Shown piece by piece: positions 23,447 to 33,478 of a DNA stretch of 64,000 bases. Origin of the DNA: Callaeas wilsoni (lineage: Eukaryota; Chordata; Aves; Passeriformes; Callaeidae); the NCBI GenBank assembly GCA_013398955.1, contig VWPU01008378.1, positions 102,451-166,450 of the forward strand. The letters are read 5' to 3'. The position numbers were made by a program, and so were the translations under genes. The notes below the pieces were generated by a model. It had not been told where the DNA came from. It searched no databases and saw nothing but the letters and a program-made list of their open reading frames with translations. Positions within the stretch are counted from its first letter, which is position 1; every line of letters starts with the position of its first letter.

Positions 23447-26067
23447 AAAATGTCACATAAAATAAATCTGTTTGTATAAACAAACCCCTTTATTGCTGAT
23501 GGAGGAAAAACCAAAGGAGAAAAAGAAAATATTAATAAAATACAGTGCCACCCTGAAGATCTTGGAAGGAAATGGAGCAGTAGCAGGTGCCTCCTCCTGC
23601 AAGGTCTAGATGAGTCCAGATGAGGTTTTAAAGTCAGATCTAGAGCAGCTTTACCCCTATTTCCATCAGGCTCTGAGAACGGGTTCCTAATAATTTCCTG
23701 GTGTCTGCTAAAACAACAACTGCTTAGGTCATGGTAAAAAGCCAGGATATCTGCTGTATTTATTCTGCTAGAAGCTCTGGTTTTAATCTTGCAAGAAATC
23801 ATGTGATGGTTTTACCTTTAGCCTGAAAAAGATCTACTTCCAGGTCCCTGCCTTGTGACTGTGCTAGAGGAGGTGAGGCAGGAAAAGCCTGGCTCATTTC
23901 AGAGCTGGGCTGACAGGACAGCACCAACACATCCCAGCCAACTGCATTTGCATTCTGTTCTGAAATCACAAATTAACCACCCAAAAAGAATGACCAGAAA
24001 TCAGAAAACTTGCTTGTTTGTTTGTTTGTTTGTAGATAATGAACTTGGTTTTTTTCTGGTTTGTTTTGTTTTTTCATGACATCTTCAATATTTTTCCTTC
24101 CCCTCTGAAGTTTACACAAACAAAATTTTCCCTTGATGAGCCCCACGTAATATCCTCGTCTGAGAAACAGAGACTTTAGGAAAACTGTAGCAAGTCTCAG
24201 ACATCCAAAAGTCATTTGAATTACTAATTCCCCTTGGTTTCGATGTGTGTGAAAGGCCTAAATCTGTTTGAGAGCTGGGGATCAAATATGAGATTCACTA
24301 AAAATATGCACCCATTTTCAAAACTGTCTGTGAGTTGCTCTTCTTCCCATCTCTCCTTGGTACTTGCAGCAGCTCCCAGACCTCAGTTTAAGGTAGCAAT
24401 GTATCATCTTTTTTTTTTTCCTGAGTGCTCTTTACCTTTGCCAAGAAGAAAAGAGGTTGTTCTTGATGCTGGTTTTTATCCTACCTCCCTGATTTTAGCA
24501 AGGATAAGGGATGGGGAGAAAGAAACGCTCACATGTGTGCAGAGGCACATCTGTAGCCAGCTCTCCTGTATTCAATCCTCTGATTTGGCTGCAGGGAAGA
24601 AGCAGGTCCTGATTGCACAGAGCTTTGAAGTTTGGTGGTGATTGGAACATGTGCTGAAAGACAGTGCCACTGCCACGTTTATATGAAAAGCTGATTATCT
24701 ATTGAAGGGAAGTCTGTTTATATGTTTATTTCCACTTGTGCTAATACACAGGGAAAGGAGAGGGAAATTAGCATATGAAAATGCCAGATGTGACTAACAG
24801 CTCTCGAAGTAAGATAGGGCTGGGCTCAGATCAAAGGGCTCTGCTGATTTGGAGTAAGTCTCATACTGTCTCTTCTGTCTTAGAGGGACTTTAGGCCCTC
24901 GCAGTTAAAAGATTTATTGGGAACCACAAAAACACATCTGAGTTTCTCATTTTACAGACTTCACCTTCCTATTACACAGTTGCAGGATAGCACCAAAAGA
25001 ACAACATCGATTCCCTCTGGTACCTTTCAGGCCATGTTCAAAGATGTGGAGCCTTTAGCAGAGAAGATTTATGCACCAAGGTGATACTCTAACAAATTAT
25101 GTCCAGCCATCTGAAAGTCATCATTTCTGTGCACATGCATGCATTTTAAAAGAGAATCTACAAGAGGATCAAAAACAAGATTAAACCACATCTGTTTGGG
25201 TTTAAACTACATTGTCTGCAGAGTTCAAAGTTGTTTCCTTTCATCTAAAAAAACTCACCCAGCTGGTTTTTATCTTAAATTCCTGCCACTATCAAAGAAG
25301 TGTTTTCATTGGCCAACCAATGTTATTTCTAGAAGTTGAGCTAGTTAGGAAAGGAGCTAAGTAAGAAAATATGCTTTATTCATCAAAGGTCTACCCTCTG
25401 TGACTCGGCTTGGCACACTGAGAAAATTAATAGAGAGGTTTCATCAGGTTCTAATGGGAGCAGCATATCTACTGTGTGTCATCATGCCATAAATTAGGTC
25501 CTCAATCTTTTCACGCAAAGTAACTGACTACAACTGACACCGATAAGGAAAACACGAGGCAGACTGGATCGGAAGAGGCACAAATTAAGCAATGAATAAA
25601 TAAATAAATAAACACAGCACAAATTCAATACGTGGGAAAGGGGAATGTTTTGAAAACCGCCATCAATCAATAAACATCCTGCATAAAGGCAGGTGTTGGG
25701 CAGTGTGTAAAAAAGCAGGGCTTGTTCGGCTACCCCTGACAAATGCACACACCCATGGCCACGGGCAGGTGTAAATATACACATGCACACACACAGAGTA
25801 ACACCACACCACACACTCCTCATGCTCAGTGCTCAACAAAGAGAATAAAAATACTGCCTCCAGCATAGTGACAGCGTTTTGTGTTAAAACATGAGAGGAA
25901 CATGAGCTTAAACCAAAAGGGTGTGACATGATGGTCTCATGCCGAGCAATGAATCTCACTTTTCTGGACACCCTCTGCTTCTTCAAGTAATTTCAAGCAG
26001 TGTGTGAAGGTCTCTTTCATACACCAGAGCCCCAAGTCTCACTCTGGTGGGAACTGGCTGAAGCCTC
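23447..26067. other. Non-coding interval with simple repeats
   Basis: No gene is recognised. It contains a (TTTG)n tract at about 24014-24032, a (TAAA)n tract at about 25595-25611 and a CA-rich stretch at 25740-25810, as well as the possible conserved block at 24660-24850. Confidence 0.5.
24660..24850. promoter_or_regulatory. Possible conserved non-coding element
   Basis: This is a compact cluster of developmental-factor-like words: attagcatatgaaaatg near 24770, cagatcaaaggg (TCF/LEF-like) near 24828, and paired gtttatatgtttat near 24716. No repeat or coding signature is seen. The assignment rests on composition only. Confidence 0.2.
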
Positions 26068-26170
26068 TTATAAAATCACAGAATGGTTTGGGTGGGAAGG
26101 GACTTTAAAGTCCATCTAGTTCCTCATGGGGAGGGACAACGAACTCCTGAACCAGGCTCCATCCTAACTC
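26068..26170 (-). mobile_element. CR1 3' tail, reverse orientation
   Basis: The plus strand starts aaaatcacagaatggtttgg, then gtgggaagggactttaaag, then tccatctagttcc, the reverse complement of the standard CR1 end. The following 'ggggagggacaacgaa' and 'aaccaggctccatccta' match the next CR1 segment in degenerate form. The copy is short and old. Confidence 0.75.
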
Positions 26171-26479
26171 CTGCAGGCAAAGTTCCCTACATTCCAAGGC
26201 CAGTCTGGATTCCCAAACCAAGCAGCAAAAAGCTTATCTTGGCCAAGCAGTTCTCAGAGCTGCTCTCTCGCCCCTTCCCAAGGCACCCGGAGTGGGGAGG
26301 GGACTGGCATTGATCCCCCTTTAACCAGGAGCCCAGGGCAGGAGAAGCTCCAGGTGAGCAGGAAGCTCTGCCTGTGGACACTTGTGGGTCCCACTCTGGA
26401 TTTTGGCCCCTAAACCCTAGAAATTTCCTTTACTTGGTCTATCTTGCCCTGCTCTTTCTGCGTTCAGGAACACAACTTG

Positions 26480-26830
26480 CTTTTGTGATGCCGCAAGCGG
26501 GAACACTGAGCAGTTGGGCGCCCTACAGCTGGCCCAGCAATGTCACGACGTTTTCAATATGTTCATTATTCAGTCGCCCCAGATTGATACATTTGATAGC
26601 TCTCAGCGTGCAGATCATTCCTACCAGGGCCCAGCAGCTGGCAGCTCATGCCATAACTCTGTAACTGTGTCCCTGTAATGTATAGAACATGTGGGGCTGA
26701 CTTTGCTCACCAACTGTGTGCGCATTGTGCGCTCCACAGTCAAACGTAATTTTACACATTTCCAATTTACATTTAACGTTGGGTGGGATAGACCCGTAAA
26801 TCATTTGTCCTGGGAAGAAGAACAATACCA
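26480..26830. promoter_or_regulatory. Possible conserved, CpG-bearing non-coding block
   Basis: In otherwise CpG-poor DNA this block keeps many CpGs (gatgccgcaagcggg, gggcgccc, cacgacg, cagtcgcccc, gtgcgcattgtgcgctcc, aaacgtaa, aacgttggg, acccgta), together with AT-rich motifs such as ttcaatatgttcattattca. Methylation decay normally removes CpGs, so their retention suggests constraint or an unmethylated state. The open frame across part of it has no domain. There is no direct evidence of activity. Confidence 0.3.
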
Positions 26831-29800
26831 GCTAATTTATGTAGCTAATCAGAAGCACATTATTTTTGTTGTGTTTGTTTTCACTGGAATCTTGAGCTTG
26901 AAAATATTTTGGGTGGTCTTTGTTCTGAATTTGCTTCCCTTCTCTTTCCAAAATCTAGTGTTTCAGAGCAACCTCTATTTGTCTTATCTGTTCCACACAA
27001 ATGGAAAGAAACAGTGATTCAATCTCTTGACATATGTTTAGAGACTGCTCATAGAAGGCTGGCTCTGTGTACAGCTCAGGAGGAAAACCTATAACTGGAT
27101 TCTCCAAAGGGGGAAAGTTCAAGAATGGAAATAAATCAAGATGAAGAACAAAAAGAAAATACACTGTCAATTTATTCAAACACCTTCTGGCGTACAGCAA
27201 GAAAAATAGCCCCAGTGCCTCCATCATTATTTAATGCAATTCTCTTTTTCCAGGTCACGGTAATACATGTTCCAACCACCATCAGAAAATTAAATACAAA
27301 GCTGGCCAGAAACAGAAACATACAGCTCCAAGGGAATGTCTTCAACAATTCCCAAGTGCCTTAGAAATTTAAGTCAAATTGTCAAAGTCCCAAAGCAACA
27401 TTTAGACCCTATTTCAGCGCTTAAGTCTCATGCCTTTAAATATCTTTTTGCATTTGGCTTAGGCCAGCCAAGTGCATTGGGCTGTAGCTATACAAACTTC
27501 TCAAATTTTTTATAGGAGAACTGTGCCACTCCACAGCAGCTCATCTGATGAGCAACAGGAACTAGGCCTAGGAAATGCAATGCAGCAAAACCCAGTAATT
27601 TCAAAAATGTGCTGCCTCTGCCTGTGAGTGATGGTCCAGAGCCCTGGATGGGAGGTGAGCTGAGGACAGGGAGCGAGAGCAAAAATCCTGGCTCTGCCCA
27701 CTGCACGTAGCAGCTCCCTCCCGTTCTATTTCAGGGTGATTCTGTCCCCTTCCCAGACCCAGAGACCCTTCACCATTTCAAAGATGGATAGATGCAGACT
27801 GAGGCTTTTGAGGTTTGGGGATGAATAACAGCAGTAAGGGCCTTCCAAGAGATTTGAATTTCAAATCCGTGGAGGAGCTGGAGGGCAGCCCTTGGCGGGT
27901 GGTTGGGCAGAGCTGCCTGTGCTCCAAATATTGTGGTGTGTTCCCTGCTAACTGCACTTACTGGGCAGCAGAGGAGTCTTGCTTAGCAAAGCAGATTACA
28001 GGAGTCTGCGCCTTCTCTGAGCACTTAAAAATTCCACGTGAAGAGAGCAAATGTTTGGCTTGGGAAAAAAAAAAAGTAAGCGTTGTGTAAATATGGAATA
28101 ATTATTCATAGGGATTGTGTGTATCTGAGTCCCATAAACATCCTCAGACACCTGGGACTTCCTTGGAGCTTTTCAGAGCGCTGATGCCAGGAGAAAGAGC
28201 CACTGGCTACACCAGTGATGCTCTCCCAGGAACCAGTTCCCCTGGGATACGGCTGAACCTTGACAGCCAAAAGCAACAGACCCCTCCAGCTGCAGACAGA
28301 CAGATTTCTGAGATCACTGCCCACTGGGTAGGGACCAGAGCACTCCCCTGTGCTTGGGCAATTCATGGCAGAGAAACCATCAAATAGTCAGCTTAGAATA
28401 AACATTTCATCCTCTTGCTCCCACAGTCCTCCCAACACACCCACAGAGTCATTAAGTGCCTGTTTCCGAGCATCAGAACAGCAGACAATATGAAAAATTA
28501 AACCCTGACAAGATTGTAGTGTTGACATCACATTGGCTTTGCTAATATTGCCTCCTGTTATGCAAACTTTGCAGGCTGTATTTATGGGAAGGCACTGCAG
28601 CCAGGCTTTGCAGGGAGGGGGGAAATGGAGCTGAGCCCTTTTGGAACCACAAGGGGTGAAGCATTGGTTGTTTTTTAAAACTCAAAGACAAGAGCAGCTC
28701 TTCAGCTTCAACTTCACCTGTAGAGCACCTCAGGGAGGAGGTGTGATGTGTAAGGGCTCTGCTGAGCTAACTGGGCTTGGCACTGCCTTCCTCTGGGGCA
28801 AAGCCTGGCCTTAACAGCACAGACTTCAACAAAATCCTTTTCTCTTAATCACTCCCAAACACAGTAAATATTTCCAAAGGGTTGAATGATATAAAAGCAA
28901 ACATGACAGGCAAAATCCTGCTGTTCTGAAGACAATTTTAGAGATGTTTTGTGTCCAAAGAGACCCTTTTGAATACTGTCAGACCTCCAGAATGTTCTCA
29001 TTAATCCTGCTACTGCAGGACCTGTGAGCTTTGGTCAAGTCCTTTGATCTACTGTGCAAAGACATGAAGACACAACCCAGCCTGAGGCAGGCTGCAATTA
29101 AACCAAGATGAGAGACAATTTAGGGACACAGGCAAGCCAGCAGGGCAGGCAAGGTAACGCTGATCATCCAGCCAAGCTGCGCCTCAGTATAATCTTTATA
29201 TATTAGACTCAGCAACAACAGTGCAAAAGACTGGACCAATTCCTTGTGCAATCAGAGCAGGTCTGGAGCTGACACAGAGCAGGAAGGGGAGGGGAGGAAT
29301 GAAAGAGAAGACTCCGTGGAAGAGGACTCTCCTCGTTAGGAAAGGAAGCATCATCCTTTGATTATAGCACAGAGAAATCTGGAAAGATAATAGTGCAACA
29401 CAGAGATAACCACTCCCCTTGTCCCCTGTGCCACACACTGGTCTCATCTTGCTTGTAATCCTAAGGACTAATTAATGCTGCACTGGCTCTGCTCATCCCA
29501 GAAGCCTGGTGGTAACAGAAGGCATCAAACAAAGTGCTGGTCTTCAAATAGAAAAGAAATGTTTTAATGGCTTGAGTTTCCATTGTGTGGGCATAAAGTA
29601 AATATGCTTATTTTCTTTCATATGTAGCAGGAAACATGTGGAAGTCGAATTATATTTGTCCCAGCCTGCTAGTATTTTAAATTTATGGAACCCAAATCCT
29701 TTGAGGAATGTCATAAATTTACACACACTCTCAAGTAAGTGCTAACGCTTGCACTGGGACCTTTAGGGCAGTGCATCCATGGGCAAAAGCATATTTTTGC

Positions 29801-30291
29801 AGCCAGGCCTCACACACACGGGAGCCAGTGCAGGTTCTGAGGCCAGGGTTACCCAGGCCAGGCTCAAATCAGAAGCTCCCTACTCCACCCCATCAAGGTT
29901 CCTCAGAGACATCTCCTCCGAGGCTCTGTCAGCACTGACAGTACAAAACTCTTCACTTTATCAGGGTACATCACCTTGGATGCAACAAGAACGCTTTCCG
30001 GGCTGTATTATCTATTAGGGCACAAATATCTCTCAGCTGGTCTTTTTATCTGATACTAAAATTTAGCCCTAAGAAGTATCAGCCACTGCTCAGTCTGTCC
30101 TAGAACAGAGCAGTGTGTCTCAACAGTGTTTTTAAGCTGATGGAAATTTCTCACTTCAAACAATTGTACGTTTTCATTTGAGCTGTTTTCCTTTATCCAG
30201 TGACTTCCCCATGCAAAATGGACTGGTTTTTATATGGGGCTAACTTTTCTTTATCAGCAGTATCTCCTGATATAATTCATCAACAGCAACA
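26831..30291. other. Non-coding interval
   Basis: No gene or mobile element is recognised. A possible conserved patch is noted separately at 28470-28600. Short open frames at 26691-27017 and 27125-27364 are hydrophobic or low-complexity and show no family resemblance. Confidence 0.5.
28470..28600. promoter_or_regulatory. Possible conserved non-coding element
   Basis: The block is a dense cluster of unbroken factor-like words: gttgacatcacattggctt, tgctaatattgcctcctg, ttatgcaaactttgcaggc and gtatttatggg. It resembles vertebrate non-coding conserved sequence by style and carries no repeat signature. No alignment is available. Confidence 0.2.
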
Positions 30292-30317
30292 TTACAGGTC
30301 ACGCCTGTGACCTGTAA
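30292..30317. repeat. Perfect 11-bp inverted repeat carrying opposed AGGTCA half-sites
   Basis: The arms ttacaggtcac (30292-30302) and gtgacctgtaa (30307-30317) are exact reverse complements around gcct. Inside sit AGGTCA and TGACCT separated by 6 bp, an inverted (IR6) arrangement of the nuclear-receptor half-site. It lies about 140 bp upstream of the LTR-like element at 30457. Binding is not shown. Confidence 0.7.
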
Positions 30318-30456
30318 AAAAAACCTAATACTTTTCCTCACAAGTTAACACCAAATGCCTGTGCATACTGACATCCTACAGGACTTCAGCAAGGTGGTGT
30401 CTGAGCTGGGGGAGGACTGAAGTTCTCCCCTAAAGTGTGCACTTTTGGAGGGTGAC

Positions 30457-31011
30457 TGTCTTGGGGTGCTTCTATGGCAATGCTGTATTCCCCATCGCCT
30501 GCTTGAGTTCTCCCCCTTTAAATTGCAAAGGGAGGAGAGAGAAGCCGGGAGAGCTCTTCAAAGCGGCCAGCTTGACCTTGCAACTAGAATGTTTGCACTC
30601 TTCTCTCTCCCAATCTGACAACTTTTGTTGGTTGGAGGAGTTTTGCTCTCTAGGCTTCTTTAGCTCTCAGCGGAGAAGGGACTGTGATCTGCCTCAGCGG
30701 CTTCTCTTCCTTTTTGGACTGCTTTTGGCTTGTTTCCTCGTCCAAGAGCAGCTCCCATCTCCGGCCCTGCTCGGCGGGACCCTCCAAGGGGGATCGTCGG
30801 ACCCTGCCTGGCCCGGCCCAGCTCAGGACTGCAGGTTTTACCTACAGAAAGAACTCTAAAATCCATAGTCCTCTTTCAGGGGACGAGGGAGGAGGTTTCA
30901 ACATTTCTTTTTTTGCCCTGTGACAGTGGGGGCCTCTGTTTGTTAAATAAATAGTTTTTTTCTCTTTCACTCGAGAAATTATTTTCCCGAACCCGTGGGG
31001 GAGGTGCTGCA
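30457..31011 (+). mobile_element. LTR-like element (endogenous retrovirus, songbird type)
   Basis: It starts TGTCTTGGGGTGCTTC and runs through ttaaattgcaaagggagga, agagctcttcaaagcggcc and tacctacagaaagaactcta. It then reaches ggacgagggaggaggtttca, and finally a poly(A) signal AATAAA (30946-30951) followed by a T-rich U5-like stretch and cccgaacccgtggggg. I recognise this wording as a common passerine ERV LTR. The start is clear, but the end (given as gtgctgca at 31011) and the target-site duplication are not established. No gag/pol genes follow. Confidence 0.55.
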
Positions 31012-31034
31012 GGGGCCTGCTTGCCTGGCAGGCA

Positions 31035-31053
31035 GGAGAGAGAGAGAGAGAGA
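31035..31053. repeat. (GA)n microsatellite
   Basis: An uninterrupted gagagaga run of about 19 bp lies immediately after the LTR-like element. Confidence 0.9.
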
Positions 31054-31124
31054 CGCTCCTTTTGGGTTGTTTCCTCCTGGATTTGTGTCCAAACCGGCAC
31101 AGGGACCTTGCGTGTCCCGGCGTG

Positions 31125-31250
31125 GGATGGATCCGCAGGGTCTGGCAGGGCAGGAGCTGGCTCCATCCCCACCTTCCGCCGGTGGATGGATCCGCAGGGT
31201 CTGGCAGGGCAGGAGCTGGCTCCATGCTCACCTTCCCCACCTTCCGCCGG
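31125..31250. repeat. 59-bp tandem duplication
   Basis: Both units begin ggatggatccgcagggtctg and continue gcagggcaggagctggct, then ccat and a ccttccgccggt end. They start at 31125 and 31184. The second unit carries a small internal insertion (a repeated ccttcccca). GC-rich and non-coding. Confidence 0.9.
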
Positions 31251-33110
31251 TTTATCAGAAGGTGGCAGTGTTGGATCCACCATCGCCTCCAGCCCCGGCC
31301 CAGCCTCCCCAAACAGCAGCTGCCAGCACAAGCGCAGCCTTAATAATGACAAATTACACATCCGCCGCTCAATTAGTCATCATTCATGTCGGGAGCCGTC
31401 CCCCGTCAGGTGGCTGCAGCCAAAATCCTTCACACTGAAATAGCTGCTTTGTTAGAAACACCTCAGTCGCTGGTGCAGCGCTGGGGACACACGGGCTTGT
31501 GCCAAAGCACGTGTCCTGGGCAAAGTCCTGGGCTTTGGGCTCTCTGCTGCTCTGCGTGGAGGTTTTCCAGCATAAATCTGATGAATTACAGGACAACAAC
31601 CCCAGCCCGTGCCCAGTGGGACATCTTCAGCCCTGGGACATGTCATGGGAAATGGGAGATGCTGTGCTGGACAGGCACTGACCCTGTGTGCTGAGCACTA
31701 GGAGGAGAAGGGCTGATGCTCGCACAGTTATGAAGGATTTCAGTCACAGCGAAAGTGCTGCGGCCTCTCAGGAGCTCAGACACAGCTCGGATAAGTTTTG
31801 ACTATGCTGCAGGGTGCAGACAGATGTGTGTGTGCTCTGCCCATGCACCAGCTCGAGCCTGGGAAGTCTGTGACTGCACTGAAAAGTGCCTCACCTTGGG
31901 GAATTAGCCCTGAAGAGGGGGGAAATCCATTATTTTGGCCACAACCTAAAATCCACCTGCCCCAGCCTCTTCAGATACCTTCGCACGAGGTGAAGGGTGC
32001 AATGCCTAAGGCAGCAGATTCAGGAACACCTGCAGGAAATGGGATACATGTTCCCGAGTGAATTACGCCTTATAACTGCAAATGGAGACGTGTTTAGGTA
32101 TTCCCAAGACCCTGAGCCCAGAGACCTCACCACCTGGCACAGTCAGTCCCAAAATCCAGGCAGGATCCAGGGTTTACAGTGAAGCCTGAGCGTTTTCCCT
32201 TCCAGCCCAGGACAGCAAGTCCAGGTGGGGAACTTCTGCCTCACAGCACATCAGAGAGACCAAAGCACCGAGGAGCAGCTTGCGAGCGCCCGCTCGCCCA
32301 CCGGTCTGCAGCGCAGTGGAAATCCTGCAGGAAATAGCTGCTCCCGGGTGACAGGCGAACAATCTGGCTCGGAAAGGAAACACAACGCCAGCTGATTCAG
32401 GGCTTTTTAGCATATGAATGTGTAAATTTGCTGTGACAGGTGGGGCGTTTCAATGACTTTCAATAGAGAGCCAACTGCTCCTCGGTTATCATTAGAAATT
32501 TCTCACTGAAGTGCCAATGACTGGTGCCCCATGCTGGGTAATGGGGCTCTGAATTAGTTTTTTAAAAGAGAGAGCGAGAGCAACTAAAGGCAATATCCCT
32601 GCTGGGGGATTGCCTGATCTGAGCTACAACTAGCAAAATATTTGTTCATGCAAATGTTTCCTGCCATGAGCAGCTTAACAATTTCATGCGGGAAAATAAA
32701 CAACAAATAATGGAAAGCACATGAGGCAAATAGAAATATTTGGAATCATCCTAATTACAGAAATCTTCACTGTATGGAAAGAGCCAGAGAGTCCAGCAGA
32801 CCAGCAATGACCTCAGTTTGTACCAGAGCCAGGGCAGGAAGTCTTAGGAGGAGATTTCCAAAGCAGCTTAGCTCTTACACCTCTCTGCCACAGATTCGGG
32901 GTGCTCGAAATGAGCAGCTCTTTCAGCAGCAGCTGCTGGAGGCTGAGCCTCGGTAGCAGAGCTCGGGGAACCCTTCCTGTGCACTCTGATCCATGCTGCC
33001 TCCCCACCCGGACAGCACCACAGCAGCTCCTGTTTGGCCTCAGTGGGGATCAGGGCGGCTCAGGATGCTGCCCACCATGCCATGGGGACATCCCTGGCTT
33101 TAGCAAGCCT
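31251..33110. other. Non-coding interval
   Basis: No gene is recognised. A possible conserved block at 32395-32770 is listed separately. The area around 31330-31385 (caattagtcatcattcatg, CpG-bearing) also looks constrained but is too short to call. Confidence 0.5.
32395..32770. promoter_or_regulatory. Possible conserved enhancer-like element
   Basis: This is a long repeat-free block with an octamer ATGCAAAT at 32648-32655 inside ttgttcatgcaaatgtttcc, a tcggttatcattagaaattt stretch near 32483, and other AT-rich words (gcatatgaatgtgtaaattt; gcttaacaatttcatg; ggaatcatcctaattacag). It reads like a deeply conserved vertebrate regulatory element. This is inference from style only. Confidence 0.35.
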
Positions 33111-33212
33111 CCAAAGCACTGCCCAGCCCCCAAAGCCCCTCCAAAGCACTGCCCAGCTCCCAAAGCCCACGCGCAGACTGACTGCAGCATCATCAGGCTG
33201 ACTGCAGCATCA
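33111..33212. repeat. Two adjacent short tandem duplications (30 bp and 20 bp)
   Basis: The 30-bp unit ccaaagcactgcccagc... starts at 33111 and 33141. Immediately after it, ctgactgcagcatca appears at 33178 and again at 33198, giving a 20-bp period. They abut the CR1 tail at 33222. Confidence 0.85.
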
Positions 33213-33221
33213 CCCGCTGCA

Positions 33222-33478
33222 TGGTTTGACAGGATGAGAGGAAATGGTTGCACCAGGGGAGGTTTAGATTGGATATTAGGAAAAAAAAATCACAAATAGG
33301 GTTGCAAAGGATTGGAACAGGCTGCCTGAGCAAGCAGTGGATTCACCATGTCTGGAAGTGTTCAAAAAACATGGATGTGGCACTTGGGGACATGGTTTGG
33401 TGGTGAACATGGTGGTGGTGCTGGGTTATGGTTGGACTTGATCTTTGAGGTCTTTTCCAACGTTAAGGATTCTGTGAT
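33222..33478 (+). mobile_element. CR1 LINE 3' end, a second subfamily
   Basis: It contains gaggtttagattggatatta, then ttggaacaggctgcctga and gtggcacttggggacatggt. It ends gttggacttgatctttgagg, tcttttccaacg and gattctgtgatt (33467-33478). The 'cacttggggacatggtttggtgg' section sets it apart from the CR1 copies at 16.4 and 23 kb, so it belongs to a different CR1 subfamily. The copy is 5'-truncated and non-coding. Confidence 0.82.
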
